Source: Salibaculum sp031581025 (GTDB taxonomy: Bacteria > Pseudomonadota > Alphaproteobacteria > Rhodobacterales > Rhodobacteraceae). From it: 48,249 bases of DNA. The notes below the pieces were generated by a model. That model did no database searches. It worked only from the letters and a program-made list of their open reading frames with translations, and was not told where the DNA came from. A program made the translations under genes and the position numbers. Location of the stretch: NCBI RefSeq assembly GCF_031581025.1, contig NZ_JAVLCA010000020.1. One strand, 5' to 3'. This document shows positions 24,650-32,820 of the stretch, one piece after another (positions within the stretch are counted from its first letter, which is position 1; each line of letters opens with the position of its first letter).

Positions 24650-25479
24650 CTGACACTCATATTCCCTTGGCCGGGGTCCTGGGCAGCCCTGTTGCACATT
24701 CGAGGTCGCCGCGTCTTTTCGGGCATTGGCTGACACGATACGGGCTGGCTGGATATTATATGCCGATCCGGGTCTCGGATCGGGACCTGGAGCATGTCGT
24801 GCGGACTCTTCCCGTCATGGGTTTTGCCGGGGTCAATGTCACCATCCCCCACAAGGAGGCGGTTCTCGCGATCGCGGACGAAGTGACTGATCGTGCCGCC
24901 TTGATCGGGGCCGCCAATACCATCATATTTCGCCGGGATGGAAAGATTCATGCTGATAATACAGATGGTTACGGGTTCATTGCCAACCTGCGGCAGATGG
25001 CACCCGACTGGATTCCCGAAAGTGGGCCGGCCGCGGTGCTCGGCGCCGGTGGGGCAGCGCGGGCTGTCCTGATGTCGCTTATCGAGGCCGGAGTGACAGA
25101 GATATTTCTCAGCAACCGCACCCGTCTCCGGGCCGAAGCGCTGCGTTCCGATTTCGGCTCCCGGATCACCGTGGTAGATTGGGTGCAGGCCGGGAACATG
25201 CTCGAAGACGCAACCACGGTGGTGAACACAACCTCGCTGGGGATGACCGGACAACCCGAACTGCGCGTGCCGCTTGACGGGTTGCACCGCGGTGCGGTCG
25301 TGACGGACCTGGTGTATGCCCCGTTGCAAACCCGCCTTTTGCGCGAGGCGGCAGAGTTGGGGTGCACCACCGTTGACGGGCTTGGGATGCTGCTGCACCA
25401 GGCCGTCCCCGGCTTCGAGCGGTGGTTCGGTCTTCGCCCCGATGTCGACGCGCAAACGCGCGCCGCCGTTCTGGAATGA
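24646..25479 (+). CDS. aroE: Shikimate dehydrogenase AroE
   Basis: AroE reduces 3-dehydroshikimate to shikimate with NADPH in the aromatic amino-acid pathway. The substrate site SRSPRLFGHWL, the catalytic Lys in NVTIPHKE, the GAANT segment, DNTDGYGF and the Rossmann motif GAGGAARA are all present. The ATG at 24646 (277 residues) overlaps the maf stop; a longer in-frame start at 24508 lies within maf and is rejected. Its stop overlaps the start of coaE. Confidence 0.95.
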   Translation: MTDTHIPLAGVLGSPVAHSRSPRLFGHWLTRYGLAGYYMPIRVSDRDLEHVVRTLPVMGFAGVNVTIPHKEAVLAIADEVTDRAALIGAANTIIFRRDGKIHADNTDGYGFIANLRQMAPDWIPESGPAAVLGAGGAARAVLMSLIEAGVTEIFLSNRTRLRAEALRSDFGSRITVVDWVQAGNMLEDATTVVNTTSLGMTGQPELRVPLDGLHRGAVVTDLVYAPLQTRLLREAAELGCTTVDGLGMLLHQAVPGFERWFGLRPDVDAQTRAAVLE

Positions 25480-26066
25480 CCTGCCGAATCGGACTCACAG
25501 GCTCCATCGGCATGGGCAAGACCACCACGGCCCTGATGTTCGCCGATGAGGATGTGCCCGTCTGGGATGCAGATGCCGCCGTGCATCGGCTCTATTCAAA
25601 AGGCGGCGCAGCCGTGCCCGAGGTGGAAAGGGCCTTTCCGGGGGCGGTCGTAGACGGCGCGGTCTCGCGGCACCGTCTCAAGGCAATGCTCACGGACAAA
25701 CCCGACGCCTATGACAGGCTCGAATCCATCGTTCATCCGCTTGTCGCACAGGACCGGCAAGCCTTTCTGGACCGTCACGCCGACACACCCTTTGTCGTGT
25801 TTGACATCCCGCTTTTGTTTGAAACGGGCGCAGACGCCTGGCTGGACGTCACCGTCTGCGTCTCGGCGCCCATCGCGGCGCAAAAGGAACGTGTCCTGTC
25901 CCGCCCCGGCATGACCGAAGAGCAGTTCCAGTCCCTGGTGTCGCGCCAGTTGCCTGACGCCGAGAAACGGGCCCGGGCCGATCACGTGATCGAAACCCTG
26001 ACACTTGACGGCACCCGCGCAGCTGTCAGATCTTTGCTTGAAAAATTGCGGGGCAAACATGCGTGA
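25476..26066 (+). CDS. coaE: Dephospho-CoA kinase CoaE
   Basis: CoaE catalyses the last step of coenzyme A synthesis, phosphorylating dephospho-CoA. The P-loop GSIGMGKTTT, WDADAAVHRLY and the FDIPLLFETG segment identify it. The ATG at 25476 (196 residues) overlaps the TGA of aroE. Its last 8 bp overlap the start of dnaQ. The order maf-aroE-coaE-dnaQ is common in alphaproteobacteria. Confidence 0.95.
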   Translation: MTCRIGLTGSIGMGKTTTALMFADEDVPVWDADAAVHRLYSKGGAAVPEVERAFPGAVVDGAVSRHRLKAMLTDKPDAYDRLESIVHPLVAQDRQAFLDRHADTPFVVFDIPLLFETGADAWLDVTVCVSAPIAAQKERVLSRPGMTEEQFQSLVSRQLPDAEKRARADHVIETLTLDGTRAAVRSLLEKLRGKHA

Positions 26067-26790
26067 AATCGTTCTGGATACCGAAACGACCGGGTTCGAG
26101 CCGGCCCAAGGTGACCGCCTGGTCGAGATCGGCGCGGTCGAGCTTTTCAATCACATGCCGACGGGCCGGACCTACCACCAATATATCAACCCCCAAAGGG
26201 ACATGCCGCACTCCGCCTTCGAGGTGCATGGCATCGGTCCGGACCTGCTCGACCCGCCGCGCGCTGCGACCGCGGGCGAGATCACGTTGCAGGACAAGCC
26301 GCTGTTCGGTGCCGTCGGGCAGGCGTTCCTCGAATTCATCGCAGACGCCAAGCTCATCATACACAACGCTGCTTTCGACATGAAGTTCCTCAACGCCGAA
26401 CTCGGCCGGGCGGGCTTTGGCCAGATTCCCTGGGAGCAGGCCATCGATACGCTCGACATGGCCCGGCGCAGGTATCCCGGTTCGCCTGCCTCTCTTGATG
26501 CGCTCTGCCGTCGCTTCAGCATCGACAACACGGCGCGCAGCCTGCACGGCGCGCTTCTGGACAGTGAAATCCTGGCCGAGGTTTATCTTGAACTGATCGG
26601 CGGGCGCCAACCGGGCCTTGTTCTGGCCTCGGATCGCCAAGATCGCACCGTCGTGTCAGACGACGACTGGCGTCCCGGGCCACGACCTGCGGCTTTGCAG
26701 TCTCGGGTGTCGGAAAAGGAAAAGGACGCCCACGCCGCGTTCGTCGAGACGCTTGGCGCGGACGCCCTTTGGAAAACGCTTGATGCCTGA
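26059..26790 (+). CDS. dnaQ: DNA polymerase III epsilon subunit (proofreading exonuclease)
   Basis: The epsilon subunit supplies 3'-5' proofreading to the replicative polymerase. The exonuclease motifs are LDTETTGFEP (Exo I, D and E), HNAAFDMKFLNAEL (Exo II) and HGALLDSEILAEVYLEL (Exo III, H and D). The ATG at 26059 gives 243 residues; an upstream in-frame ATG lies within coaE. The C-terminal tail after about residue 190 should contact the polymerase alpha subunit. It ends 3 bp before the end of convergent secB. Confidence 0.95.
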   Translation: MREIVLDTETTGFEPAQGDRLVEIGAVELFNHMPTGRTYHQYINPQRDMPHSAFEVHGIGPDLLDPPRAATAGEITLQDKPLFGAVGQAFLEFIADAKLIIHNAAFDMKFLNAELGRAGFGQIPWEQAIDTLDMARRRYPGSPASLDALCRRFSIDNTARSLHGALLDSEILAEVYLELIGGRQPGLVLASDRQDRTVVSDDDWRPGPRPAALQSRVSEKEKDAHAAFVETLGADALWKTLDA

Positions 26791-26793
26791 GCG

Positions 26794-27297
26794 TCAGGCG
26801 TCGGTTTGTTGCTGCTGGCGCTGGGCGACCTGTTGGCGATAAAGCGCGAGGAAATCGATCTGTTCCAAGTTCAGCGGCGGAAAGCCGCCGTCGCGTGTCA
26901 CGTCACTGACGATCCGGCGCACGAAGGGGAAGGTCTGGCGTGGGCACTCGATCAGTAGGAAGGGATGCAGCTGGTCGTCCGGCACGCCCTCGACCTGGAA
27001 GATGCCGGCATATTCCAGTTCCAGAAGGAACAGTGTCTTGTCGGTGCCCTGGTTGGTCGAGGTCACCTTCATCTTGGTGATCACCTCATACTGGTTTTCG
27101 GTGCCGCGCTTGCGGCCGTCGAGGCTGACCTCGACCTTGATCTCGGGCTTGACCTCGCCATCGACACCATTCTGGGCCATGACGTTTTCGAACGAGATGT
27201 CACGGGTATACTGCGCAAGGATCTTGTTCTTGATCTGGGGCGTTTGCTGTTGGTCGGCGGCGGACCCGTCCGCGGCACCGTTTTCGTTCTCGGCCAT
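26794..27297 (-). CDS. secB: Protein-export chaperone SecB
   Basis: SecB keeps presecretory proteins unfolded and delivers them to SecA. The family is recognised by QYTRDISFENV, a conserved beta segment LFLLELEYAGIFQVEGV, and LLIECPRQTFPFVRRIVSDVTRDGGFPPL split across the middle. It has 167 residues with an acidic N-terminus. AGGAG precedes the ATG. It converges on dnaQ with only 3 bp between stop codons. Confidence 0.95.
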   Translation of the reverse strand: MAENENGAADGSAADQQQTPQIKNKILAQYTRDISFENVMAQNGVDGEVKPEIKVEVSLDGRKRGTENQYEVITKMKVTSTNQGTDKTLFLLELEYAGIFQVEGVPDDQLHPFLLIECPRQTFPFVRRIVSDVTRDGGFPPLNLEQIDFLALYRQQVAQRQQQQTDA

Positions 27298-27368
27298 CTG
27301 GGCTCTCCTGGTTCATGCGGTTGCAGGTGTCGTAGCAGCCGTTCGCAGGGGCCTCAATGGCCATGGTA

Positions 27369-27866
27369 TCAGTGCCGGGTCCAGCCGGAGCCCTCCTCGC
27401 GTGGCGGTTGCTCGGGCGGGATGTCCTCGAACTCGGCATCGACCACCCTGTCGCGGGGCGGGCGGTGCGCGCCCGGGCCGCTGCCCGCCGCTCCGTCTGG
27501 GCCCATCTGGAACGCGCGTACATTCACCCGTTTTCGCGCCCAGGCAAACATGGCCTTGCGAACCCCCGGGATCAGCAACGCGAAGCCGACCGCGTCGGTG
27601 AAGAACCCCGGCGTCAACAGCAAGGCCCCGGAAAACAGGATCATTGCCCCATGAGCCAGTGGTTCGGACGGATCGTCGAGATCGGCCATCGAGCGCCGCA
27701 GGCGGTTCATCTCCATGGTGCCCTGGCTGCGCACCATTGCTGCGCCGAGGACGGCCGTGACGACCACGATCAGGAGGGTCCAGCCGAGCCCGATCAGACC
27801 GCCCAGCTGGATGAAAAGCGCGATCTCGATCAGCGGTATCGCGATGAAGAGAAGAAAAAGAAGCAT
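27369..27866 (-). CDS. fxsA: FxsA-family membrane protein
   Basis: FxsA is a small inner-membrane protein; in E. coli it relieves exclusion of phage T7 by the F plasmid, but its normal role is unclear. The N-terminal helix FLLFIAIPLIEIALFIQLGG and a second helix (TLLIVVVTAVLGAAMV) then PLAHGAMILFSGALLLTPGF define the family. The start at 27866 has GAGGAT upstream and gives 165 residues; a start at 27926 would add 20 residues and is less likely. The last 50 residues are a low-complexity tail. Confidence 0.88.
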   Translation of the reverse strand: MLLFLLFIAIPLIEIALFIQLGGLIGLGWTLLIVVVTAVLGAAMVRSQGTMEMNRLRRSMADLDDPSEPLAHGAMILFSGALLLTPGFFTDAVGFALLIPGVRKAMFAWARKRVNVRAFQMGPDGAAGSGPGAHRPPRDRVVDAEFEDIPPEQPPREEGSGWTRH

Positions 27867-27916
27867 TCCGATCCTCGCGCTGGCAGTGATTGACAGGCCC
27901 TGAGGTGGACTTGACC

Positions 27917-27944
27917 CTGTCGCCACCTTACATAGGAGCGACAG
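27917..27944. promoter_or_regulatory. Inverted repeat in the fxsA / Tim44-gene divergent promoter region
   Basis: CTGTCGC (27917-27923) and GCGACAG (27938-27944) are perfect arms 14 bp apart. A TTGACC at 27911-27916 could be a -35 element for the Tim44-like gene, with TAGGAG at 16 bp. GACAGGCC also occurs as a direct repeat at 27893-27900 and 27940-27947. It could be an operator; no regulator is known to me. Confidence 0.35.
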
Positions 27945-27977
27945 GCCAAAGTTGCTACATCCGCAAGAGAGATATAC

Positions 27978-28637
27978 ATGAATTCGCCCATTCTACAGCT
28001 TCTGGTCCTTGCCGGGATCGCTATTTTCCTGATCCTCCGGCTTCGGAGCGTTCTGGGGACACGTGAGGGCTTCGAGAAGCCCCCCATGCCGCGCCAGACC
28101 GATAGCCAACGTGAAGGCCCGGAACTGGAAGTGATCGAGAGCGGGCCGGATCACGACATCATCGACAATGTCCCCGAGGACAGCGATGCCGCCAAGGCCC
28201 TCGCCAAGATGAAGCGGATCGACAACAGCTTCTCCGTCAACGAATTCTTGCAAGGCGCCCGTGGCGCCTACGAGATGATCCTGACGGCCTTCGAGAACAG
28301 CGACATGGACGACATCAAGCCCTTCCTGTCCGAAGATGTCTTCGAGGCCTTCGCGTCGGTCGTCGAGTCGCGTCGCGAACAGGGGCTGGATATCGACTTC
28401 ACCTTCGTTGGCGTCTCGGAACTCAAGCTCAAGGACGCCGATTTCGACGAGATGACAAACGAGGCCGAACTGACGGTCCGCTTTCTGGGTGAGATGACCT
28501 CGGTCGTGCGGGACAGCGCGGGCGACATCATCGAAGGGTCGCCCAGCGACATCAAGCGTCAGCGCGACGTCTGGACTTTCGCCCGCACGATGGGGTCGTC
28601 GGATCCCAACTGGATCCTTGTCGCAACGGGCGAATGA
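27978..28637 (+). CDS. Tim44/TimA-like domain protein, membrane anchored
   Basis: A 219-residue protein with a single N-terminal membrane segment (ILQLLVLAGIAIFLILRL, residues about 5-22), a linker rich in D and E, and a C-terminal Tim44-like domain (from about residue 80), including FLQGARGAYEMILTAF and the later LTVRFLGEMTSVV. In mitochondria the related domain of Tim44 binds the inner membrane and helps import; the bacterial role is not well defined. It is divergent from fxsA, and its stop overlaps the mltA start, so the two are co-translated. Confidence 0.88.
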   Translation: MNSPILQLLVLAGIAIFLILRLRSVLGTREGFEKPPMPRQTDSQREGPELEVIESGPDHDIIDNVPEDSDAAKALAKMKRIDNSFSVNEFLQGARGAYEMILTAFENSDMDDIKPFLSEDVFEAFASVVESRREQGLDIDFTFVGVSELKLKDADFDEMTNEAELTVRFLGEMTSVVRDSAGDIIEGSPSDIKRQRDVWTFARTMGSSDPNWILVATGE

Positions 28638-29662
28638 CGCGGCGGCCCGAGCCGGCCCTGCCTGCCGGTGCCCCGTCCGGCGGTGCGGTCATGGTTGATC
28701 CCGGCTACGACCTGCTCGACTTCTCTGACCTCGCGGGCTGGCCCGAGGATGACCACCAAGCCGGTCTGGAGGCCTTCCTGCACACCTGCGCCGATATGGA
28801 ATCCGAGGATTGGCGCACCCTCTGCGCCCAGGCCCGCGAGGGGCAGGAGGCCCGCGGTTTTTTCGAGACATTCTTCGCCCCTGTTCTCATCCAGGATGGC
28901 CGGGACATGCTGTTTACTGCCTACTACGAACCCGAGCTTCGCGGCGCGCGTCGTCAGGGCGGCCCCTATCAATATCCTCTCTACCGGCAGCCTGACGGGA
29001 TCGGCGATCCCTGGCTGACACGCCGCGAGATCGAGGAACGCGCGGTGCTGGCCGGGCAGGGGTTGGAAATCGCCTGGATCGACGACCCGGTCGATGTGTT
29101 CTTCCTCCAGGTGCAAGGCTCGGGTCGGATCAGGCTGGAAGACGGCTCGGTGATCCGGGTCGGCTATGCCGGGGCAAACGGTCACGCATATTCCTCGGTC
29201 GGCTCGGAACTGGTGCGTCGTGGCGTCTATGACCGACACCAGGTCTCGGCCGATGTCATACGCGCTTGGGTGCGGCGCAATCCGGAGGCCGGCCAAGAAC
29301 TGCTCTGGACCAATGAGAGCTTTGTTTTCTTTCGCGAAATCAACGAAGTCCCTGCCGATCAGGGACCGATAGGCGCCATGGGGCGGCCGGTGACGCCCGG
29401 TCGGACGATTGCCGTTGATCCCGCATATGTTCCCCTTGGAAGCCCGGTCTGGATCGAGAAGGCGGGCGCGGACCCCATGAGCCGACTTATGGTCGCCCAG
29501 GATACCGGCTCTGCCATCAAGGGCGCGCAGCGGGCAGATATATTCATCGGCACCGGCGACGAGGCCGGGCGGCGTGCGGGCCAGATCCGCGATGGCGGCC
29601 GAATGATCGTCCTGATGCCGATACAGCGCGCATTGGCTCTCGTTCCCGAGACCGTGCAATGA
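28634..29662 (+). CDS. mltA: Membrane-bound lytic murein transglycosylase A (MltA)
   Basis: MltA cleaves peptidoglycan with formation of 1,6-anhydro-muramic ends. The MltA domain appears in FTAYYEPELRG, FFLQVQGSGRI and GYAGANGHAYSS, and the C-terminal 3D domain in AVDPAYVPLGSP and AQDTGSAIKGAQRADIF with its conserved Asp residues. It has 342 residues. The start ATG at 28634 overlaps the preceding stop. The N-terminus (MTRRPEPALPAGAP) shows no signal peptide or lipobox, which is unexpected for a periplasmic enzyme. Confidence 0.92.
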   Translation: MTRRPEPALPAGAPSGGAVMVDPGYDLLDFSDLAGWPEDDHQAGLEAFLHTCADMESEDWRTLCAQAREGQEARGFFETFFAPVLIQDGRDMLFTAYYEPELRGARRQGGPYQYPLYRQPDGIGDPWLTRREIEERAVLAGQGLEIAWIDDPVDVFFLQVQGSGRIRLEDGSVIRVGYAGANGHAYSSVGSELVRRGVYDRHQVSADVIRAWVRRNPEAGQELLWTNESFVFFREINEVPADQGPIGAMGRPVTPGRTIAVDPAYVPLGSPVWIEKAGADPMSRLMVAQDTGSAIKGAQRADIFIGTGDEAGRRAGQIRDGGRMIVLMPIQRALALVPETVQ

Positions 29663-30252
29663 GACGGCCGCGCCACCTCTCGCCCGAAGAACGGGACCTC
29701 TGGGATCGGGTGGCGCGCACGGCCCAACCGTTGGAGGATCGACCCCAGGCGCGTTTGTCCGGCAAACCGAAAGCCAAAGGCGATGCGAAACCGGAACAAG
29801 AGCAGGCTGCGCCCCTTCCGGCATTCCGTGTCGGTGAAAAACTCGATCATTCCGGCGATCATGACCTGCTGCCCTCGCTGAGCGACCAGCTGGGCCAGGC
29901 GCCCCTTGCCATGGATCGCAAGACTCACGGCAAGCTCAAACGCGGCAAGCTCAGGCCGGAAGCACGGCTTGACCTGCACGGGATGACGCTGTCGCAGGCG
30001 CATCCCGAACTGATGTCCTTCATCCTGTCCTCGCAAGCCGCCGGGCGGCGGCTGGTTCTCGTGATTACTGGCAAGGGCAAGCCACGCGATACGGGCGATC
30101 CAATCCCCACCCGGCTGGGCGTTTTGCGCCACCAAGTGCCACAATGGCTGCGGATGCCGCCGCTCGGTTCGGTCGTCCTGCAGGTGAGTGAGGCGCATGC
30201 CCGGCACGGCGGGCACGGCGCCTTTTACGTCTACCTACGGCGTCGCGGCTGA
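29659..30252 (+). CDS. Smr-domain protein
   Basis: A 197-residue protein with a basic, disordered N-terminal half and a C-terminal Smr domain showing LDLHGMTLSQAH and LVITGKGK. Smr domains are nucleic-acid nucleases found alone or fused to MutS2; in bacteria some cleave mRNA at stalled ribosomes. Here it stands alone. Its ATG overlaps the mltA stop (ATGA). Its 3' end overlaps the end of the convergent MFS gene by 18 bp. The cellular role in this organism is not known. Confidence 0.88.
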   Translation: MRRPRHLSPEERDLWDRVARTAQPLEDRPQARLSGKPKAKGDAKPEQEQAAPLPAFRVGEKLDHSGDHDLLPSLSDQLGQAPLAMDRKTHGKLKRGKLRPEARLDLHGMTLSQAHPELMSFILSSQAAGRRLVLVITGKGKPRDTGDPIPTRLGVLRHQVPQWLRMPPLGSVVLQVSEAHARHGGHGAFYVYLRRRG

Positions 30253-31455
30253 GGCCCGCAGGCTGACGATCCCGACCCCCGCGGCGATGCAGGTCAGCAC
30301 GAAATAACCCGCGATCCAGAGCATTTGCGCCTCGATCCCGACCCCGGCGGTGATCAGGCTGCCGGTCAGTCCCGGTCCGATGGCCGAGCCAAGCACCATT
30401 ATTGCCGCGCCCATGGCCTTGATCGCGCCGATGTTGCGCGTGCCATAGAATTCGGCCCAGAAGGCCGAGGTCAGCGGATTGTTCGCTCCCGCGCCAAGCG
30501 CCATGAGGACAAGCCCCACAGCTGCGCCCCAGGGTGTCTGCGCCATGGCGAAGGCGACGAAGCCCAGCGCCATGGGAAACTGGTAGAGAGGCATCAATCG
30601 CCGGGTACCGACCTTGTCGATGATGAAACCGGTTCCGAAGGCCGCCGCGACGCTGAACATCGTATAAAGCGGGAACAGCGTCACAAGCTCCAGGTGAGTC
30701 CAGCCCTTGGTTTCGGCATAGTGGACCTGTTGAAAGAAAAAGGCGGTGTTGAAGGCAGGTGGGCCGAGAAGCGCGGGGATCATGAACCAGAACAGGCGAT
30801 GCCGCAGCACTTCGGGCCGGCGCCAGTGACGCCCCTCAAGCCCGAGAGATTGCGAGCTGGCGGCATCGTCCTGCGGCGTGCGCTCCAACCGCAGAAGACG
30901 CTGCAGGATCGGCAGCAGGATCAGCGCGAAGACGGCACAGCCGACCCAGATCAATCGCCAGTCGAACCAGACAAGAAGTACCACGATCAGGATCGGAAGC
31001 ACGGCCTCGGCCACCGAAAACCCCAGGCTCGCGACCGACAGCGCCTTGCCGCGGCTGGCCAAGAACCACCGGGCCATGGCGACCTGTCCCATGTGGCTCA
31101 TCATGCCCTGTCCGACGAAGCGCAGGAAAAAGATCGACGGAACGAGGGCCCACCAGACCGGTGCAGCCGCCATGAACAGGCAGGCCGCGGCCGTGCCCAG
31201 CAGGATCAAGGCCCCCAGCGCGCGGATGCGGAAGACATCCGTCAGCGCCCCGGACCAGACCATGACGAGCGCGCTGGCCAGCGTGCCGATGGCGTAGATC
31301 TGCCCCCAGAGCGCATGGCTCAGCCCGAAGTCCGCCCGGATTTCCCCGGCGAACAGCGATATGAAGAAGGTCTGCCCGAAGGCGGAACCGAAAGTGAGCA
31401 AGAACCCGGCCGACAGGAAGGCCGCGTTGTCACGTATGAAGGAGAACAGGCGCAT
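30235..31455 (-). CDS. Major facilitator superfamily transporter
   Basis: A 406-residue polytopic protein with about 12 predicted membrane helices, two halves of six separated by a cytoplasmic loop around residues 195-215 (LRLERTPQDDAASSQSLGLE). MFS-type signs are GALTDVFRIRALG between helices 2 and 3 and DKVGTRRLMPL in the second half. The substrate cannot be deduced. The 3' end overlaps smr by 18 bp, and the gene lies downstream of hslU on the same strand, 38 bp away, but a functional link is not evident. Confidence 0.85.
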   Translation of the reverse strand: MRLFSFIRDNAAFLSAGFLLTFGSAFGQTFFISLFAGEIRADFGLSHALWGQIYAIGTLASALVMVWSGALTDVFRIRALGALILLGTAAACLFMAAAPVWWALVPSIFFLRFVGQGMMSHMGQVAMARWFLASRGKALSVASLGFSVAEAVLPILIVVLLVWFDWRLIWVGCAVFALILLPILQRLLRLERTPQDDAASSQSLGLEGRHWRRPEVLRHRLFWFMIPALLGPPAFNTAFFFQQVHYAETKGWTHLELVTLFPLYTMFSVAAAFGTGFIIDKVGTRRLMPLYQFPMALGFVAFAMAQTPWGAAVGLVLMALGAGANNPLTSAFWAEFYGTRNIGAIKAMGAAIMVLGSAIGPGLTGSLITAGVGIEAQMLWIAGYFVLTCIAAGVGIVSLRASAATP

Positions 31456-31493
31456 GTGCCCCTGATGCGCCCATTTGCGCCGAATTGAAAGGT

Positions 31494-32798
31494 TCAGAGC
31501 ACGTAGCGGCTCAGGTCGGAGGACCGGCTGAGCTCGCCCAGGTGATCCTCCACGAAAGCGGCATCCACGACGACCTCTTCGCCGGCCTTGTCCGGCGCAG
31601 TGAAGGACAGCTCCTCGAAGACCCGTTCCATCACCGTATAGAGACGCCGCGCGCCGATGTTCTCGACGCTCTCGTTCACTTCGGCGGCGATTCTGGCCAG
31701 CGCGGCGATGCCGTCCTCGGTGAAGGTCACGGTCACCTGCTCTGTGCCCATGAGCGCGGTGTACTGCCGGGTCAGGGCGTTGTCCGTCTCTGTCAGGATG
31801 CGGATGAAATCGCCCTCGGTCAGCGCGCGCAGTTCCACGCGGATCGGCAGCCGCCCCTGAAGTTCCGGCAGCAGGTCCGATGGCTTGGCGATGTGGAAGG
31901 CGCCCGATGCGATGAACAGGATATGGTCGGTCTTGACCGGCCCGTGCTTGGTGCTGACGGTCGTGCCTTCGATCAGCGGCAGCAGATCGCGTTGCACCCC
32001 CTCGCGACTGACATCCGCACCGCGAGCGTCGGCGTTGCGGCAGACCTTGTCGATCTCGTCCAGAAAGACGATGCCGTTCTGCTCGACGCTCTCGACAGCC
32101 TGTTTCGTGACCAGTTCGTCGTCCAGAAGCTTGTCGGCCTCGTCATTGATCAGCAGGTCATAGCTGTTTGCGACGGTGACGCGCTTCTTGACCGTCCGCC
32201 CCCCGAACGCCTTGCCGAAGATGGCACCCAGGTCCATGCCCGGGGCCATGCCGGGCTGGCCGGGCATCTCCATTCCGCCAAGCGGGTTGGAATTGTCCTG
32301 TAGCTCCAGCTCGATGACCGTGTCGTCCAACTCGCCGGTCTTGAGCTTGCGGCGGAACATTTCTCGGGTGGCCTCGCGGGCGTCGTCCCCGGCGATGGCA
32401 TTGATGACCCGGTCCTCGGCGGCTTGGTGCGCCTTGGATTTCACGTCTTCGCGCATGTACTCCCGGGTCTGGACGATGGCGGCATCCAACAGATCCCGGA
32501 TGATCTGTTCCACATCACGCCCGACATAGCCGACCTCGGTAAACTTGGTGGCCTCCACCTTGAGGAAGGGCGCGCGCGCCAGTTTCGCAAGGCGGCGGCT
32601 GATCTCGGTCTTGCCGACGCCGGTGGGCCCGATCATCAGGATATTCTTGGGATAGACCTCGTCGCGCAGGTCGTCGCCCAGTTGCTTGCGCCGCCAGCGG
32701 TTGCGCAGGGCCACGGAGACCGCGCGCTTGGCGTCCTTCTGGCCGATGATGAAACGGTCAAGTTCCGAGACGATCTCGCGGGGGGTCAGGTCGGTCAT
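31494..32798 (-). CDS. hslU: ATP-dependent protease ATPase subunit HslU (ClpY)
   Basis: HslU is the AAA+ unfoldase that feeds substrates to the HslV peptidase. Walker A is GPTGVGKTE, the pore loop appears in GYVGRDVE, and Walker B in GIVFLDEIDKV. The C-terminal end LSRYVL is the tail that inserts into HslV. It has 434 residues, as usual. AAAGGAC precedes the ATG. HslV is not directly upstream: a membrane-protein gene lies between the two. Confidence 0.96.
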   Translation of the reverse strand: MTDLTPREIVSELDRFIIGQKDAKRAVSVALRNRWRRKQLGDDLRDEVYPKNILMIGPTGVGKTEISRRLAKLARAPFLKVEATKFTEVGYVGRDVEQIIRDLLDAAIVQTREYMREDVKSKAHQAAEDRVINAIAGDDAREATREMFRRKLKTGELDDTVIELELQDNSNPLGGMEMPGQPGMAPGMDLGAIFGKAFGGRTVKKRVTVANSYDLLINDEADKLLDDELVTKQAVESVEQNGIVFLDEIDKVCRNADARGADVSREGVQRDLLPLIEGTTVSTKHGPVKTDHILFIASGAFHIAKPSDLLPELQGRLPIRVELRALTEGDFIRILTETDNALTRQYTALMGTEQVTVTFTEDGIAALARIAAEVNESVENIGARRLYTVMERVFEELSFTAPDKAGEEVVVDAAFVEDHLGELSRSSDLSRYVL

Positions 32799-32820
32799 GG
32801 GTGTCCTTTAAGCGTCGGGA

